Assembly: GCA_032622095.1 (NCBI GenBank)
Contig: CP136061.1
Span: 52,899,762 to 52,963,761 of the forward strand
Source of the DNA: Siphonodentalium dalli
Taxonomy: Eukaryota > Mollusca > Scaphopoda > Gadilida > Siphonodentaliidae
DNA: 64,000 bases
Reading direction: 5' to 3'
Under the pieces are notes generated by a model that was not told where the DNA came from, did not search any database, and saw nothing but the letters and a program-made list of their open reading frames with translations. Shown piece after piece: positions 22,640 to 34,365 of the stretch. Numbering within the stretch: the first letter of the stretch is position 1; every line of letters starts with the position of its first letter. A program made the position numbers and the translations under genes.

Positions 22640-22890
22640 TCATGAAAGGAGTTGCGCTGGTGCAGCATTAAAGACCCTGTGCCAATGCATTCTTTTATAT
22701 TGATATATGTGAGTCTCCCATAGGGAGCTTCGCATATATGATAGAATGCAATGGCTTACAAGGTCAAGGGTACATGTATTCTCTTATATATGCGAGGCGA
22801 TCTATTGTCGACTTGCATATATAAGAGAATGCATTCGTACAGGGTTTTAGGCTTTTAGCAAAATTTCAGGATGCTTCAGTCGTGAAAGGG
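22640..22890. mobile_element. Decayed TTAA-type element
   Basis: Right end GTGAAAGGG-TTAA (22882-22894) is clear; the left end is eroded (TGAGGTTCATGAAAGG). Two decayed GCATTCTCTTATATA palindromes are inside. Confidence 0.7.
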
Positions 22891-23234
22891 TTAAGAAATA
22901 ACTCATTTCAGTAAAAGTTATTGCCGAAAAGTTTGAATGATGGGTTACACTTTGTCTTCAAACTGTTTGGTCACATTAATTCATAACCTTAATCTAGCAA
23001 GAGTTATTCCTTATAATTTAATTCTATTTGCCAACATATTTCTATAGAATTGATATATTTCTCGCGATCATCAATTCTGTCCTGGGAACAAACACTTGTC
23101 GCATCCAGTTGAAGAGAAACTTAATTTCGATAATTTTCATTGGTCTATCAACTGCAATCAACAATGCTGGCACCATGCTCAACATGTGTGCTACTGCTGT
23201 CAGCAAGCACCTGTGCAATCAGAAGTAACTGGTA

Positions 23235-23447
23235 CAGTAATGCCCTAAATAATCGACTCCTTAACCACAGCAGAATTATGGGTAACTTAACAGGATTTAG
23301 TCGGAAATATGGCTTGTTGCCATTCATCGGAAAGCTCTCAGTGAGAGCTTTCCGATGAATGGCAACAAGCCATATTTCCGACTAAATCCTGAAAAGTTAC
23401 CCATAATTCTGCTGTGATTAAGGAGTCGATTATTTAGGGCATTACTG
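23235..23447. mobile_element. CAGTAATGCCC palindrome, copy 2
   Basis: Complete 213-bp palindrome flanked by TA (23233-23234, 23448-23449). Hinge GAAAGCTCTCAGTGAGAGC. Confidence 0.9.
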
Positions 23448-23672
23448 TAGTTGCATGGAAATTTTATTATTTTGACGTAATATTTTGTAATGTAATGTGC
23501 TTCCCTGCTATCTGTTCCAGTATATCGAACACAGATAGTCTGCTTTCACAGGGTTCACATGGACTGTTCCAAATCATACCCACAAGAAATAGTAACATAC
23601 ATTTATCTCACAATCATTCAACCATAACAAAATAGGGCTCCTAACATCTTTATACAAAGCAACCAATCCATG

Positions 23673-24052
23673 CAAGGCTTGAAATAGTTTGTCTGTCATT
23701 TACAGAATGAGGTCCCCAGAGGGTGAATGTGGTGACACTATCCCACATGGCACGCTAGCATCACCATCTTGGAACTTCATTCTGCTTAGGACTCAATTGC
23801 TATGGGAGACCTCGGATCAGATTGAAGTTCCCTAGTTGAAGTTGGTGATGTTCACCCATTGGTCATCACAATCATGAATTTTATCTTGTGCAAATTAGGG
23901 AATATAGAAACTGAAGAAAAGGGAAAAAGCAACAAAAAACAATGTTAATATGAGGCTATAGATACTTCCCAGAACATGAGGCCTATAAAGCACTAAATTC
24001 ACCCTCTGGGGACCTCATTCTGCAACTTACAATCAAACTATTTCAAGGCTTA
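23673..24052. mobile_element. CAAGCCTTGAAATAG-family element, copy 2
   Basis: Ends CAAGGCTTGAAATAG / CTATTTCAAGGCTT with an exact 8-bp duplication AATCCATG (23665-23672, 24053-24060). Longer, decayed interior. Confidence 0.85.
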
Positions 24053-24163
24053 AATCCATGCCCATGCCCAAGTCCAAAAAACAAAAGCAGGATCTATGGT
24101 AACAAACACATTATATAAAACAGACGACAACCAGTGACAACCCATCACCAGATCACATCATAC

Positions 24164-27037
24164 ATTTATGTTTTGCTGGCATCACTGTTGTTGGAGTGGC
24201 TGTAGAATCCGTCATCTTGGTTACTGTTGTTTGTATTGTTGTTGATGTTGTCGTTATACCCGTTGTTGATGTAGTTGGTGTTGCTATCGTTGTTGTTGGC
24301 GATGTTGTTGCCACTAAAATTATACTTCTTGCGCGTGACCTCTCTTCTTCATCTCCATCTCCTCGTGTCCCTTCTTCCCCCCATTGTATAGTCGATGTAC
24401 TTTTTGTTCTTGTGGCTATGGTGGTCGTCGAACTCTGCATGACATCTGGTGCTTTTAATGTGGTTACTCCTGCCAGGGATATGGTTGAAGCTGCTGGCGT
24501 GGTAGTTGAGGGTGTGATTTTATTGTCACCCGTAGTTTGATTGGCTGAAACAGTTGTTGTGGGTATGCTCTTCATTTCAGTTGTTGGATTGGCTGAAACA
24601 GTTGTGGGTGTGGTCTCATTTTTAGTTCTCATTTGATTGGCTGAAATTGTAGTTGTAAAAGTGGTCCCAATTGTTTCGAGTAAAGACATTGGTCTAACCA
24701 GTCCCGCCGCCAGGTTAGACGTTAACGACTCAATCCATTTTGCTTTGATCTCCTCAGTTTTCTCTGTATCATCCCCACCCTCCCGATGTATCTCCAATGG
24801 TAATCTGGAATTAGTCGTTGACTTTGCTATTACCATAGTAAGAGTAGTTATTGGTGTTGCTATGGTAGTCGTAGTTGTAGTAGTAGTAGTTGTTGTTATA
24901 GTAGTTATGGTAGTTATTGTTGTTATCATTGTTGTTTTTGCTGTTGTTACTGTAGTCGTAGTAGTTGATTTTGCTGTTGTTACTGTAGTCGTATTAGTTG
25001 TTTTTGCTGTTGTTACTGTAGTCGTAGTAGTTGATTTTGCTGTTGTTACTGTAGTCGTAGTAGTTGATTTTGCTGTTGTTACTGTACTCATAGTAGTGGT
25101 TTTTGCTGTTGTTGCTGTAATTGTAGTAGTTGATTTTGCTGTTTTTGTCACGGTAGTTGGATTAGCAGCAGCAGTTTTTGGTGTTGTTTCTGTCATCGTT
25201 TTCGCTGTTGTTGGTACCACAGTTAAGGAAGTTAACATAGTTTCATTAGCATTTGGTTTTATAAGACCTGTTTCCTCATGAGCATCCGTATCATCATGAG
25301 TGCCTTCTGTTCGGATTGTTGATTTAACCGCTGTTGCTGCCATCCCCGTTGTTATTGATGGTGTACTACTTATTTCTATTGGTGTATTTGCAGCTACAGA
25401 AGTATTGAAACCTGAATTGTTTGTCACTTTCAATGTTTGCAATGCAGGCGGTGCAGTCGTGCCATTTTTTTCTGTTCTACCTCCCATTTTTTCTGTTGCT
25501 GCTAATGTCAGATTTCTCAATTCATTTTTCTCAGTCGGTTCCTTTTCATCTGTGTCAATTGTTGTCTCATTTCCCACCACTCCTATGTTGTTTGTTGCTG
25601 ATGTTGTTGTAGTTTTCGACAATGTTTGATTTGTTATCAATGAACTCGCATTAGATTTCTTCATCTCGATAACATCACTTTCATCAACACCAACTGTTTT
25701 TATATCTGACACTGAAGCATTTGAAGTCATTTTTGTTGTTGATTCTAGTATTGCTGTAATTGTCAGCATTGATGTTGAAGAATTTGAAGTTAATATTTTC
25801 AATACAGATGTATTTCTCTCCATTGCCTCCACTTCGTCATCGCTGACTCTTGCTATAGACAGTGTAGCATTTGTCACTAATTTCGTGGTTGGTTCTAATT
25901 TAATAGAGTTTCCCACAATCCCTGTTGTAGATTCTAGTCTCACCAATGCAGAAGAATTTGATAATAATTTCACAGCTGATTCATTTCTAGATGCCGCTTC
26001 TATCTCATCATCACTAACCGTTTTTACATCTGGCAATATAGTAGTATTCACAAACATTGTTTTGGGTTCCATTGTCCTTAAATTTGTTGAATCCACATTT
26101 GATTTTTTTATCTCAACAACATCTATTTTATCACCACCCACCATTGTAATATTAGAATGTATAGGATTTGCCATTTTGGTTGTTGACTGAAATCTTGCGA
26201 TTGTTGTTGTTGAATTAGGAGTTGTTGTTGTTGACTGCAATCTTGCGATTGTTGTTGTTGTGTTAGAAGTTGTTGTTGTGGACTTCACTGAATTTGTTAC
26301 AGAGAAATTCTTTTCTACAGGTTTTTCAACTCTCTCCATTTGCTCAACACTGGCTTTTGTCGTACTTTTCAGAGTGGTATTTGACTTCTTCTCAGTTGTC
26401 GTTTTTGATATGGTTGTAGTTGGAATTGTTGTGGACTGCACTGAATTTGTAGTAGAGGAACTCTTTACTAAAGGTTTTTCAACTGCCTCCATTTCCTCGA
26501 CATGGGCCGTAGTCATAGTTGTCTGAATAGTATTCGACTTAAAATTCCCATTTGTTGTTGTTGATATGGTAGTAGTTGGCATTGTTGTTGATGTTGTTGT
26601 CATGGACTGTACTGAATTTGTAGTAGAGAAACTCTTTACTAAAGGCTTTTCAACTGCCTCCATTTCCTCGACATGGGCCGTAGTCATAGTTGTCTGAATA
26701 GTATTTGACTTAAAATTCCCATTTGTTGTTGTTGATATGGTCCCTATAACTCCCTTGATCCCTTCAACTGTAGTCGTACTTGTCAGAGTAGCATTTGGCT
26801 TCATCTCAGTTGTTGTGAGTGTTGTTGTTGTTGGTACTGATTCTGCTAAATGTTCTTCCCGGCGTTTCCTCATCAATATTTTTTTCTCATAGGTGTTTGT
26901 CCAATGAGTGCCCTCTGTTGGCCCAGTCAGGGCAGTATTTGGTATGACTCCTGCCGCCAATGGTAATGATGCTTTTGATAATTTTGCTACATCGAATGAG
27001 AATGGACATGAATGTGAGTTTTGTAAATTACAATCAA
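24164..27037 (-). CDS. Large Thr-rich mucin-like exon
   Basis: Single open frame of 958 codons' length (2,874 nt, a multiple of 3). An in-frame TGA lies just upstream of a candidate acceptor (GACATACAG/TT, end 27037). The candidate donor AAAT/GTATGA (24158-24163) sits before the in-frame TGA at 24153-24155. Used this way the exon is phase 1-1 like its neighbours and would join m9 to m10. If the donor is not used, the protein ends at CMM and the window holds two genes. The first ~15 residues contain two Cys; the rest is almost Cys-free, dominated by Thr with Ser, Asn, Val and Lys, and has many N-x-S/T sites. Internal repeats: an ~11-residue TTTTVTTAKST unit (residues ~630-700), a 170-bp direct duplication near the start, and spaced acidic motifs such as SDDEVEAMERN. 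Expected to be a heavily O-glycosylated extracellular stalk or gel segment. No known conserved domain recognised. Confidence 0.8.
24940..25150 (-). repeat. 33-bp (11-codon) Thr minisatellite in the Thr-rich exon
   Basis: About six to seven tandem units of roughly 33 bp, each encoding a TTTTVTTAKST-like block. The last units grade into pure Thr/Ile-Thr stretches. The unit length is a multiple of 3, so copy-number change keeps the frame. Length polymorphism between individuals is likely. Confidence 0.85.
26458..26739 (-). repeat. 170-bp direct duplication inside the Thr-rich exon
   Basis: Two near-identical in-frame blocks (about 26458-26569 and 26628-26739) each encode the sequence around AHVEEMEAVEKPLVKS, with TTISTTTNGNFKSN before it. 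Very few differences are visible, so this is a recent in-frame gain of Thr-rich sequence. Confidence 0.85.
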
Positions 27038-27229
27038 CTGTATGTCATTTTAACATTTATATTATTTATTTGATAAAAAATATTTTAAAAAAACACTTTC
27101 TTTACTAAATACTCATTGATGAGTAGTTATTACCTTGGGAAACATTCAGATAATAATTTCAACAAATGGACTATGACCATTCAATAAACCAATTTGAAGT
27201 TATCATCTGCACATTTTCTAAGTGAGAAT

Positions 27230-27320
27230 TCAGTAAATATATAGAGCTGCACTGCATCCTCCGTATTCCGCTTAAGTGCGGTAATCTCTAACCAATACGA
27301 GTGGCGCTCTATATTTAATA
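27230..27320. repeat. Imperfect short palindrome
   Basis: ATATAGAGCTGCACTGCATC and the complement of GAGTGGCGCTCTATAT form an imperfect inverted pair around CCGCTTAAGTGCGG. Small MITE or structured remnant. The surrounding 27040-27540 shows nothing else convincing. Confidence 0.6.
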
Positions 27321-27546
27321 CATACCCACAAACACAAACAAAAGTCATATTATTCTGACCTTTTCCAATCGACATTCCTTGTTTTGCAATGAATTTTGTC
27401 TCAAATTGAAGGAATAGAAGTGCATACAAAATAAAATGTACATGTTGCAAAAACAGCTAACAGATGACTAAAGGAAATTAACAAGTTGACTGCCGGCTAT
27501 AAGTTATCTCATACCTGTTGCATGTAATTGATTGGGAGTGTGTTAA

Positions 27547-27938
27547 CCCTTTACCCAACAGAAGGGCCCCGTGCCAATGCATTCTCTTATATATGCGAGT
27601 CGACCATAGGTCGCCTCGCATATATAAGAGAATGCATTGGCTTAACACATTAAAAATTATAAAATTGTTAAAGAATGTAAGAAAAAATGGTAAAAAGTGT
27701 TAAAAAAAGATTTTGTTTAGGTCAATGCATTCTCTTATATATGCGAGGCGACCTATGGTCGACTCGCATATATAAGAGAATGCATTGGCACAGGGCATAA
27801 CTGTAACTATCACAATGTGGTCAAGGAGTCGGTTCCAATGATATCCATATTTGTATGGTTCTATTGAGACAGACCGAAGATATTTTAGGCTGTTGCAGCT
27901 TTATTTGGCCGGTTTTGGCCGTTTTGTTGGGTAAAGGG
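27547..27938. mobile_element. TTAA-flanked piggyBac-like MITE, copy B
   Basis: Same element as 20243-20624, inverted, with TTAA at 27543-27546 and 27939-27942. Retains the GTATGGTTCTATTGAG and TTCCAATGATATCC segments found in copy A. Confidence 0.9.
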
Positions 27939-28089
27939 TTAATACAAGATTATGCAGGATGCAAACAAATTGAAGTTGAAAAAGGGTTATGGTTCATTTA
28001 AATTATTATAAGGCCAAACTCACAATAGCGGATGCACAGGATCACAACATTAAGGGGTATAGAAAGTTCCCTACTTAAAATATTATACT

Positions 28090-28235
28090 GATCACATTCA
28101 AGATATGAAGGTAGTTGGGGTGTGTTATATTGAAGGATATGGCACTATGGCCGTTGGGCCCATTTAAGAGAAACGTGAAGCAGCCACAATGTCATATCCC
28201 TCAATAAAACACGCTCAACCTACATCATTTATTTC
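28090..28235. repeat. Imperfect foldback around GTTGGGCCC
   Basis: TAGTTGGGGTGTGTTATATTG (first 20 bases considered) pairs with AATAAAACACGCTCAACCTA. Stem of roughly 45 bp with mismatches. Confidence 0.7.
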
Positions 28236-28436
28236 TTATATTTATATAGATATTTATTTTCATAAAATAATTATAGCATGCATGCAGCACTGTAAGTTGG
28301 CCTAAGTCTACCTGAAAATTATCGATGGATTAGCCTGTGGTCACACACTTAATAAATGCACCCAGTTATTCTACTAACCACTATAGTTATTCATATCAAC
28401 GGGATATGACGTTGGTTCGTATTATGGTGTTTTATT

Positions 28437-28690
28437 CAAGCCTTGAAATAGTGTGCCTGTCATTTGCAGAATGAAGTCCCCATAGGGTGAATTTAGTGAT
28501 GCTACCCCACATAGCGGGCTAGCATCACCAAATTCACCCTCTGGGAACCTCATTCTGCTGAGTTGTAAGCAGAATGAGGTCTCCAGAGGGTGAATTTGAT
28601 GATGCTAGCCCGCTATGCGGGGTAGCATCACTAAATTCACCCTATGGGGACCTCATTCTGCAAATGACAGACACCCTATTTCAAGGCTTG
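28437..28690. mobile_element. CAAGCCTTGAAATAG-family element, copy 3
   Basis: Exact 8-bp target duplication GTTTTATT (28429-28436, 28691-28698). Palindromic interior as in copy 1. Confidence 0.9.
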
Positions 28691-28810
28691 GTTTTATTGA
28701 GATATAAAATGCATGAACCAATTGGCTAATCAAGGAACAGGATTTCAATAGTGTAACACACGGACTCAATTTAAATATACTAAAGAAACATGCAGATCGT
28801 CATGCCGGAA

Positions 28811-29129
28811 ATAGATAGTCACAAACTTCATGCTCTTTAATAGATAGTCACAAACTTCATGCTCTTTAATAGATAGTCACAAACTTCATGCTCTTTAATA
28901 GATAGTCACAAACTTCATGCTCTTTAATAGATAGTCACAAACTTCATGCTCTTTAATAGATAGTCACAAACTTCATGCTCTTTAATAGATAGTCACAAAC
29001 TTCATGCTCTTTAATAGATAGTCACAAACTTCATGCTCTTTAATAGATAGTCACAAACTTCATGCTCTTTAATAGATCGTCACAAACTTCATGCTCTTTA
29101 ATAGATAGTCACAAACTTCATGCTCTTTC
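28811..29129. repeat. 29-bp minisatellite, 11 copies
   Basis: Unit TAGATAGTCACAAACTTCAT + GCTCTTTAA. Eleven copies with a single visible substitution (GATCGTCAC in one late copy). No spacers, so not CRISPR-like. Confidence 0.97.
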
Positions 29130-29257
29130 TTACAGAAGCTACTTTTATAACCAGTGTTGTAAAATAATAACAAGGAAAGTCTAAAATCCTAGGGAGGAGG
29201 AAAGATAGTCCGGCCAGATAAACAAAACAGTTTGTTAATTATACCGTAGTGTTTCAT

Positions 29258-29655
29258 ATATGTGACCCGCCATATCAAATCCAGTCGTAAGTCGGGATTT
29301 TTTTACCCTGTGCCAATGCATTCTCTTATATATGCGAGTCGACCATAGGTCGCCTCGCATATATAAGAGAATGCATTGGCCTAACAATTTTAATAATTTT
29401 TTCTTGTATTCTTTAACAATTTTATAATTTCACCCATACAGAGCCCCAGACAAACATGAGCAGACGACACTCTTCTATATGCTTCTATATATGTGTGGGG
29501 CTCCCTGCAGGGTAATGGATGTTTTTTATTTTATGTCCTAAAAATTGTAAGAAACATTTATTTAAACAAAATGACCTATGGTCGACTCGCATATATAAGA
29601 CAGGGTAAAAAAAATCGCGACTTACGACTGGATTTGATATGGCGGGTCACATATT
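29258..29655. mobile_element. Element with ATATGTGACCCGCCATATCA inverted ends
   Basis: The left end ATATGTGACCCGCCATATCA is complemented by TGATATGGCGGGTCACATAT at the right. Interior includes the TGCCAATGCATTCTCTTATA palindrome of the TTAA family and a short unrelated insert. Confidence 0.85.
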
Positions 29656-29960
29656 TGTATTCATTTATTTATTCATAATTATTTTTGTGATGAGGCAGGT
29701 ATTTATAAATAACAAATTTACAGGAGCAAAGACAATAAATATGGGCAGTCATTAATTTCAAATGAATTATATAAGACACAAAAACTTTATTTGTAAAATT
29801 TGGTCTATTAAAGTTCGGTGTTTACCACAAAGCTTTATTCATTGGGGTTGTGATTGGTATGGGGTGGTATTCATATATTTAGGCATAACCTAAGAAACAA
29901 ACTATTATGTATATCAGGCCTTAGTTTATATGAAGATGAAAATAAACAACATAGAATAGA

Positions 29961-30293
29961 TTTTATCACATAATTTGGCCATAAAAGCAGTTTCATAATT
30001 ATCGGTAATAGACACGTTTAATATCAGCGCGTGCGATGACGTCACGGCGTTCTTCAGATAACTTGCGATCGCTGTAGTTTATGATTGTTGTTTTCGATGA
30101 ATATTTCGCGTTGCTTCGGGTTTATTTGATCATGTGATAAAAGGTATCTCACACTCGTCCTATTTTATACGTAATTTATCAACCTCGTCCTCTAAATTCT
30201 ATTTGAGCCTCGGTAAACCTCGGCTCAAATCGAATTTAGTGAACTCGGTTGATAAATTCCGTATAAAATAGGAACTCATGTGAGATCCTCTAT
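29961..30293. mobile_element. TTTTATCACATAATTT element, copy 2
   Basis: Same family as 21904-22235; again with TGACGTCA at 30037-30044 and the GAGCCTCGGTAAACCTCGG palindrome. Confidence 0.83.
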
Positions 30294-31115
30294 ATCTATT
30301 CGATGATACCAGGCAAACATTTTTTTTTTGGAAATCTGCACTCTTACCACTGGCTGGGATGGACTTTTTTCCTCTGAAAAAAATATTCAAGAAGACGATT
30401 GTGATATAAATTCTGCCTTTAATTATGAAATTGAAGAATATTCACCTAGAAAAAAGAAGAAAATCATGTCTTATCACTTTATCAGTCTTTGAAACTAGGA
30501 ATAACAGACAGAAAATAGCTATTTCAGGAAATCAATACTTTTTAATTACTATTACTCGGCTAAGGCATTATTATCATTTATGTTATTATAGCAAGATTGT
30601 CTTATATACATTCTATGCCAAGCCGACCATGTAAGGTATCATTTGGTCCAAATGAAGGATTAGATCATATATATATAGTTAATTGCTACATTCTTCAAGA
30701 GTTATGCAAAACATGAACTGAAACACTATAATTGGAAATACATCAAACAATATTCTTTTAATGAATGTAACATGACCATGTATATTACACATGTAACTAT
30801 CATACTTTATACGATATAATATCAGAAATTAGATTTAACCCTTTCTATACTAAATACTATGGTGAGTAGCTCCCATAGGAAATATTCAAATAATAATTTC
30901 AACGACGTTTGTTGAACTTATTTTATGAACATTTTCCTCCAATAAATTGAACTCCTTCTGCATTTTGATTATCTGTCGTCTGCTTCTTAAATCCTCCAGA
31001 TGAACAACAGGCCATTCCAGTATATACTTTTATAACTGAGTGGGAGAATCCATTTAGTATAGAAAGGGTTAAAGTAACCTATTAACCAAGGATAAATAAA
31101 GACCTTCAGAAATTA
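30294..31115. other. Intron without recognised feature
   Basis: AT-rich. Only short chance ORFs. A possible TTAA-type remnant runs from ~30836 (TTAACCCTTTCTATACTAAA) to ~31071 (TATAGAAAGGGTTAA), i.e. inverted CCCTTTCTATAC ends flanked by TTAA. Confidence 0.5.
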
Positions 31116-31320
31116 CAGTAATGCCCTAAATAATCGACTTATAGCAGAATTATGGGTAATTTTTCAGGATTTAGTCGGAAATATGGCTTGTTGCCATTCA
31201 TCGGAAAGCTCTCACTGAGAGCTTTCCGATAAATGCAACAAGCCATGTTTCCGACTAAATCCTGAAAAGTTACCCATAATTATGTTGTGGTTAAAGAGTC
31301 GATTATTTAGTGCATTACTG
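31116..31320. mobile_element. CAGTAATGCCC palindrome, copy 3
   Basis: TA-flanked, slightly eroded left arm (CGACTTATAGCAG lacks part of the consensus). Confidence 0.85.
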
Positions 31321-31437
31321 TATTAATCAAGGATAAATGAAACCTTCAGAAATTATTTAGTAGTGAAAGGAAACCTGTACTTGTATAATGCTTTATTCTC
31401 TTATCAAAATGTTACATGATATTGAGATATATGTACT

Positions 31438-31929
31438 AGCCTGCAAATAGTGTGTCTGTAAGTTGCAGAATGAGGTCCCCAGAGGATGAATTTGTGATGC
31501 TATCCCACACAGCGGGCTAGCATCACCGAATTCACCCTCTGGGGAACTCATTCTGTTTGTGTGCGGGATAGCATCACAAATTCATCCTCTGGGGACCTCA
31601 TTCTGTTTATGTCCTCATCTTCTGGGAAGTATCTATAGTCTCAAATTAACATTAGTTACTTTTTCCCTTCTGGGAAGTTTGTATATCCCCTAATTTTCAG
31701 AAGATAAATTGCATTTATAATCGAGGTGACTTAATTATGGGTGAACATCACCAAGTTCAACTGGGGAACTTCAATCTGATCCTAGGTCTCCCATAGCAGT
31801 TGAGGCCTAAGCAAAATGAGGTTCCCAAAATATGAGTTTGGTGATGCCAACCCACTGTGCTGGATAGCGTCACTAAATTACCCTCTGGGGACCTCATTCT
31901 GCAAATGACAGATACACTATTTTCAGGCT
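31438..31929. mobile_element. CAAGCCTTGAAATAG-family element, copy 4 (decayed)
   Basis: GCAGAATGAGGTCCCCAGAG at the left and GGGGACCTCATTCTGC at the right; ends degenerate and no clear duplication. Confidence 0.75.
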
Positions 31930-32023
31930 TGGGTTACCTATACTGGATTAAAATAAAAATACGAAATTTAAGAAGAATTTAGTTATCAGTAGACTGTTCT
32001 ACTAGTATTACATCCAGACTTAC

Positions 32024-32149
32024 TTGTAATACACGTCTTCCCATCATAGAATTTAGTAGCGTCAGCACAGCGGCATCTACCTTCTTGGCAAGATAAATCT
32101 GTTTGGCATGATTTTGGATCCGAAGTACATGTTACATTGAAGGATTTGC
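32024..32149 (-). CDS. Module exon m9
   Basis: The shortest module exon: 126 nt, 42 codons, phase 1-1, acceptor ATACAACAG/GC, donor TTACAA/GTAAGT. Spacing is 6-5-4-1-11. It starts GKSFNVTC and is clearly a sister of m10 (GKSFNETC) on the other side of the Thr-rich exon: both share LSC, EGRC and CAD. KFYDGKTC replaces the usual YWNG ending. Last module before the Thr-rich exon. Confidence 0.87.
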
Positions 32150-32260
32150 CTGTTGTATAAGATAATTACACCTTGTAAGTTACAAAAAACAAACTGACAA
32201 AAATACAAGAAAACTAATGTTCAAGAACATTTTATACCAAGTATTATTGCAGGAACATGT

Positions 32261-32480
32261 AAAGTAATGCCCTAAATAATCAACTCCTTAACTACAGCAG
32301 AATTATGGGTAATTTTTCAGGATTTAGTCGGAAATATGGCTTAAATTTGATGCCATTCATCGGAAAGCTCTCAGTCAGAGCTTTCCGATGAATGGCATCA
32401 AGCCATATTTCCGACTAAATCCTGAAAAATTACCCATAATTCTGCTGTGGTTAAGGAGTCGATTATTTAGGGCATTAATG
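32261..32480. mobile_element. CAGTAATGCCC palindrome, copy 4
   Basis: Full palindrome with a slightly longer hinge (TTAAATTTGATGCC). Both terminal CAGT/ACTG motifs are changed (AAGTAATG / CATTAATG). Confidence 0.85.
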
Positions 32481-32484
32481 TATT

Positions 32485-33630
32485 TAACATTAGGTCATAC
32501 TCTCGAACAATAAATATGAAGTAAATAAGGATATCGTAATTAAGTACAATTCGTAATCAACCAAAATCCTTAAATAATTAAGTCAAATGCATTGGGAGAA
32601 TTTATTACTTACCAAATGTATACATACCGCTCACACATTTTAGTGTGTTTCAGAAAAGAATCCTTCAATAAAATCAACAAAAATAAATATTAAATAAAAA
32701 ACATAAGAGCTTTATTCTTTAATTCTTCCAGTTCATACCAAAGTCATATGTAGGTCTATTCATTGAGAAACGAAGGAGATAGCCCGACTTCACACACCAC
32801 TTAGGCCTACATCTTTTCTTAGAGCAAGCCTTGGCCATAAATTACACTTATTTTTGTGTCTCCCTTCAAGATGCTGTGAACATATAATATATGAGGTGTG
32901 ATGTTATTCAACCATCGTTCCATTGGTTATTGTAAATTCCTATCACAAAACATTGTACTTATGTAGAAGTAATGATTTCACTATAAATAACATCAAGAAA
33001 AGTAGGTGTGGCAGTAGGTGAATCACTCATAATTAATAAACAAGAGCATCGCTAGGGCGTGGCAAAATACGCCCAAGGTAATTTCAACAATGGGCCATAA
33101 CTCTGGTGAAAATTTGGTGGGCGGAATCCAAATTCGAACTTGACCTGTAATTTGTGCTTGTAATATCACAAACTAAATTTCAGTTCAGACTTACTGAAGC
33201 TATCATCCGGAAACGAAAAAAGCGAACGGACAGACGGACAGTCACACCAATAACATAATACGTCATTTTTTTTTCAAAACAAGCGTATAAAATTCTTAAA
33301 ACATATTGGTATATAGATAATTTATATTTTTGACTTTTTCATGATATTCTATATAAAGATCCACTGACCTCACAATTTAACACCAGATTAATCAAACTTT
33401 TCTGATATAAGTTTTCAGCTTACTGTGAACCAAATCAAAAATACAAATATCAAGGCAAAAATCCACAAAGTCATCAATTTACGTGGAAAATTAGTGCAAA
33501 CGATCATAATTGAGAACACTCTTCTGCTTTTAGGAAACAAAAGCGTGGACTTCATCATACAGAGAAAATCATTTGAATTATGATTGCTAACAAATATTCA
33601 AATTGAAAGTCAATATTTAACCATCAAACA
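32485..33630. other. Intron without recognised gene
   Basis: Only a minisatellite-element remnant at ~33040-33260 (GGGCCATAACTCTGGTGAAA, GACAGACGGACAG). No exon of the module type found. Confidence 0.5.
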
Positions 33631-33639
33631 TCCTATTAA

Positions 33640-34165
33640 CCCTTCCATGAGGTTCATGATGGGAGCTGCGCTGGTGCAGCATTAAAGATCCTGTGCCAGT
33701 GCATACCCTTATATATGCGAGTCTCCAATAGGGAGCCTCGGATATATAAGAGAATGCTTTCAAGGGCAAGGTAAATATTGTTAGGCCAATGTATTCTCTT
33801 ATATATGTGAGGCTTCCTTTGGGCTAGCATCACCAAATTCATCCTCTGGGAACCTCATTCTGCTGAGGGCTCAAAAGCTAAGGGAGACCTAGGATCAAAT
33901 TGAAGTTCCCCAGTTGAAGTTTGTGATTTTCACCCATTAATCGTTTCGATTATGCATTTTATCTTCTGAAAATTAGAGGGTATAGAAACTGAACAGAAGG
34001 GAAAAAGTAACTGAAACAATGTTAATTTAAGACTATAGATATACTAAGCAGAATAAGGTACCCAGAGGGTGAATTTAATAATGCTAGCCCGCTGTGTGGG
34101 ATATTGTCGCTAAATTCACCCTCTGGGGACATCATTCTGCAAATGAAAAGACAAATTATTTCAAT
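33640..34165. mobile_element. TTAA-type element fused to a CAAGCC-family element
   Basis: The left end TTAACCCTTCCATGAGG begins a TTAA-type copy. At ~33823 it passes abruptly into GGGCTAGCATCACCAAATTC of the 8-bp-TSD family, which continues to ~34165. A junction formed by deletion or nested insertion. Confidence 0.7.
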
Positions 34166-34365
34166 GGTTGTTTCATGGTGTGAATCGGACAGTGGATCTT
34201 TAAATATTCAGTTATGTGATATCACTAGTGAAGCTTTCTATCTAGAAGCAGGAGAGCAACTAAACTACAATATGAGAACTAAGTCATGTTGTTCATGTCC
34301 GCAAATATGTGTGAGACTAAAAATGGATGACCTGAAACCGGTTCATGAAGCGGTAAGCAGAGCTA

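Noticed and set aside
24196-26526. Several plus-strand ORFs rich in Val (up to 214 codons) opposite the Thr-rich exon
   Set aside because: They are the complement of Thr codons (ACN read as NGT/GTN); low-complexity shadows.
27181-27450. 89-codon minus-strand ORF just upstream of the Thr-rich exon (VCVCGYVLN...)
   Set aside because: No phase-1 acceptor/donor pair gives an open module, and part of it is a short palindrome.
28811-29129. Possible CRISPR array
   Set aside because: Head-to-tail 29-bp units without spacers, in a eukaryotic intron.
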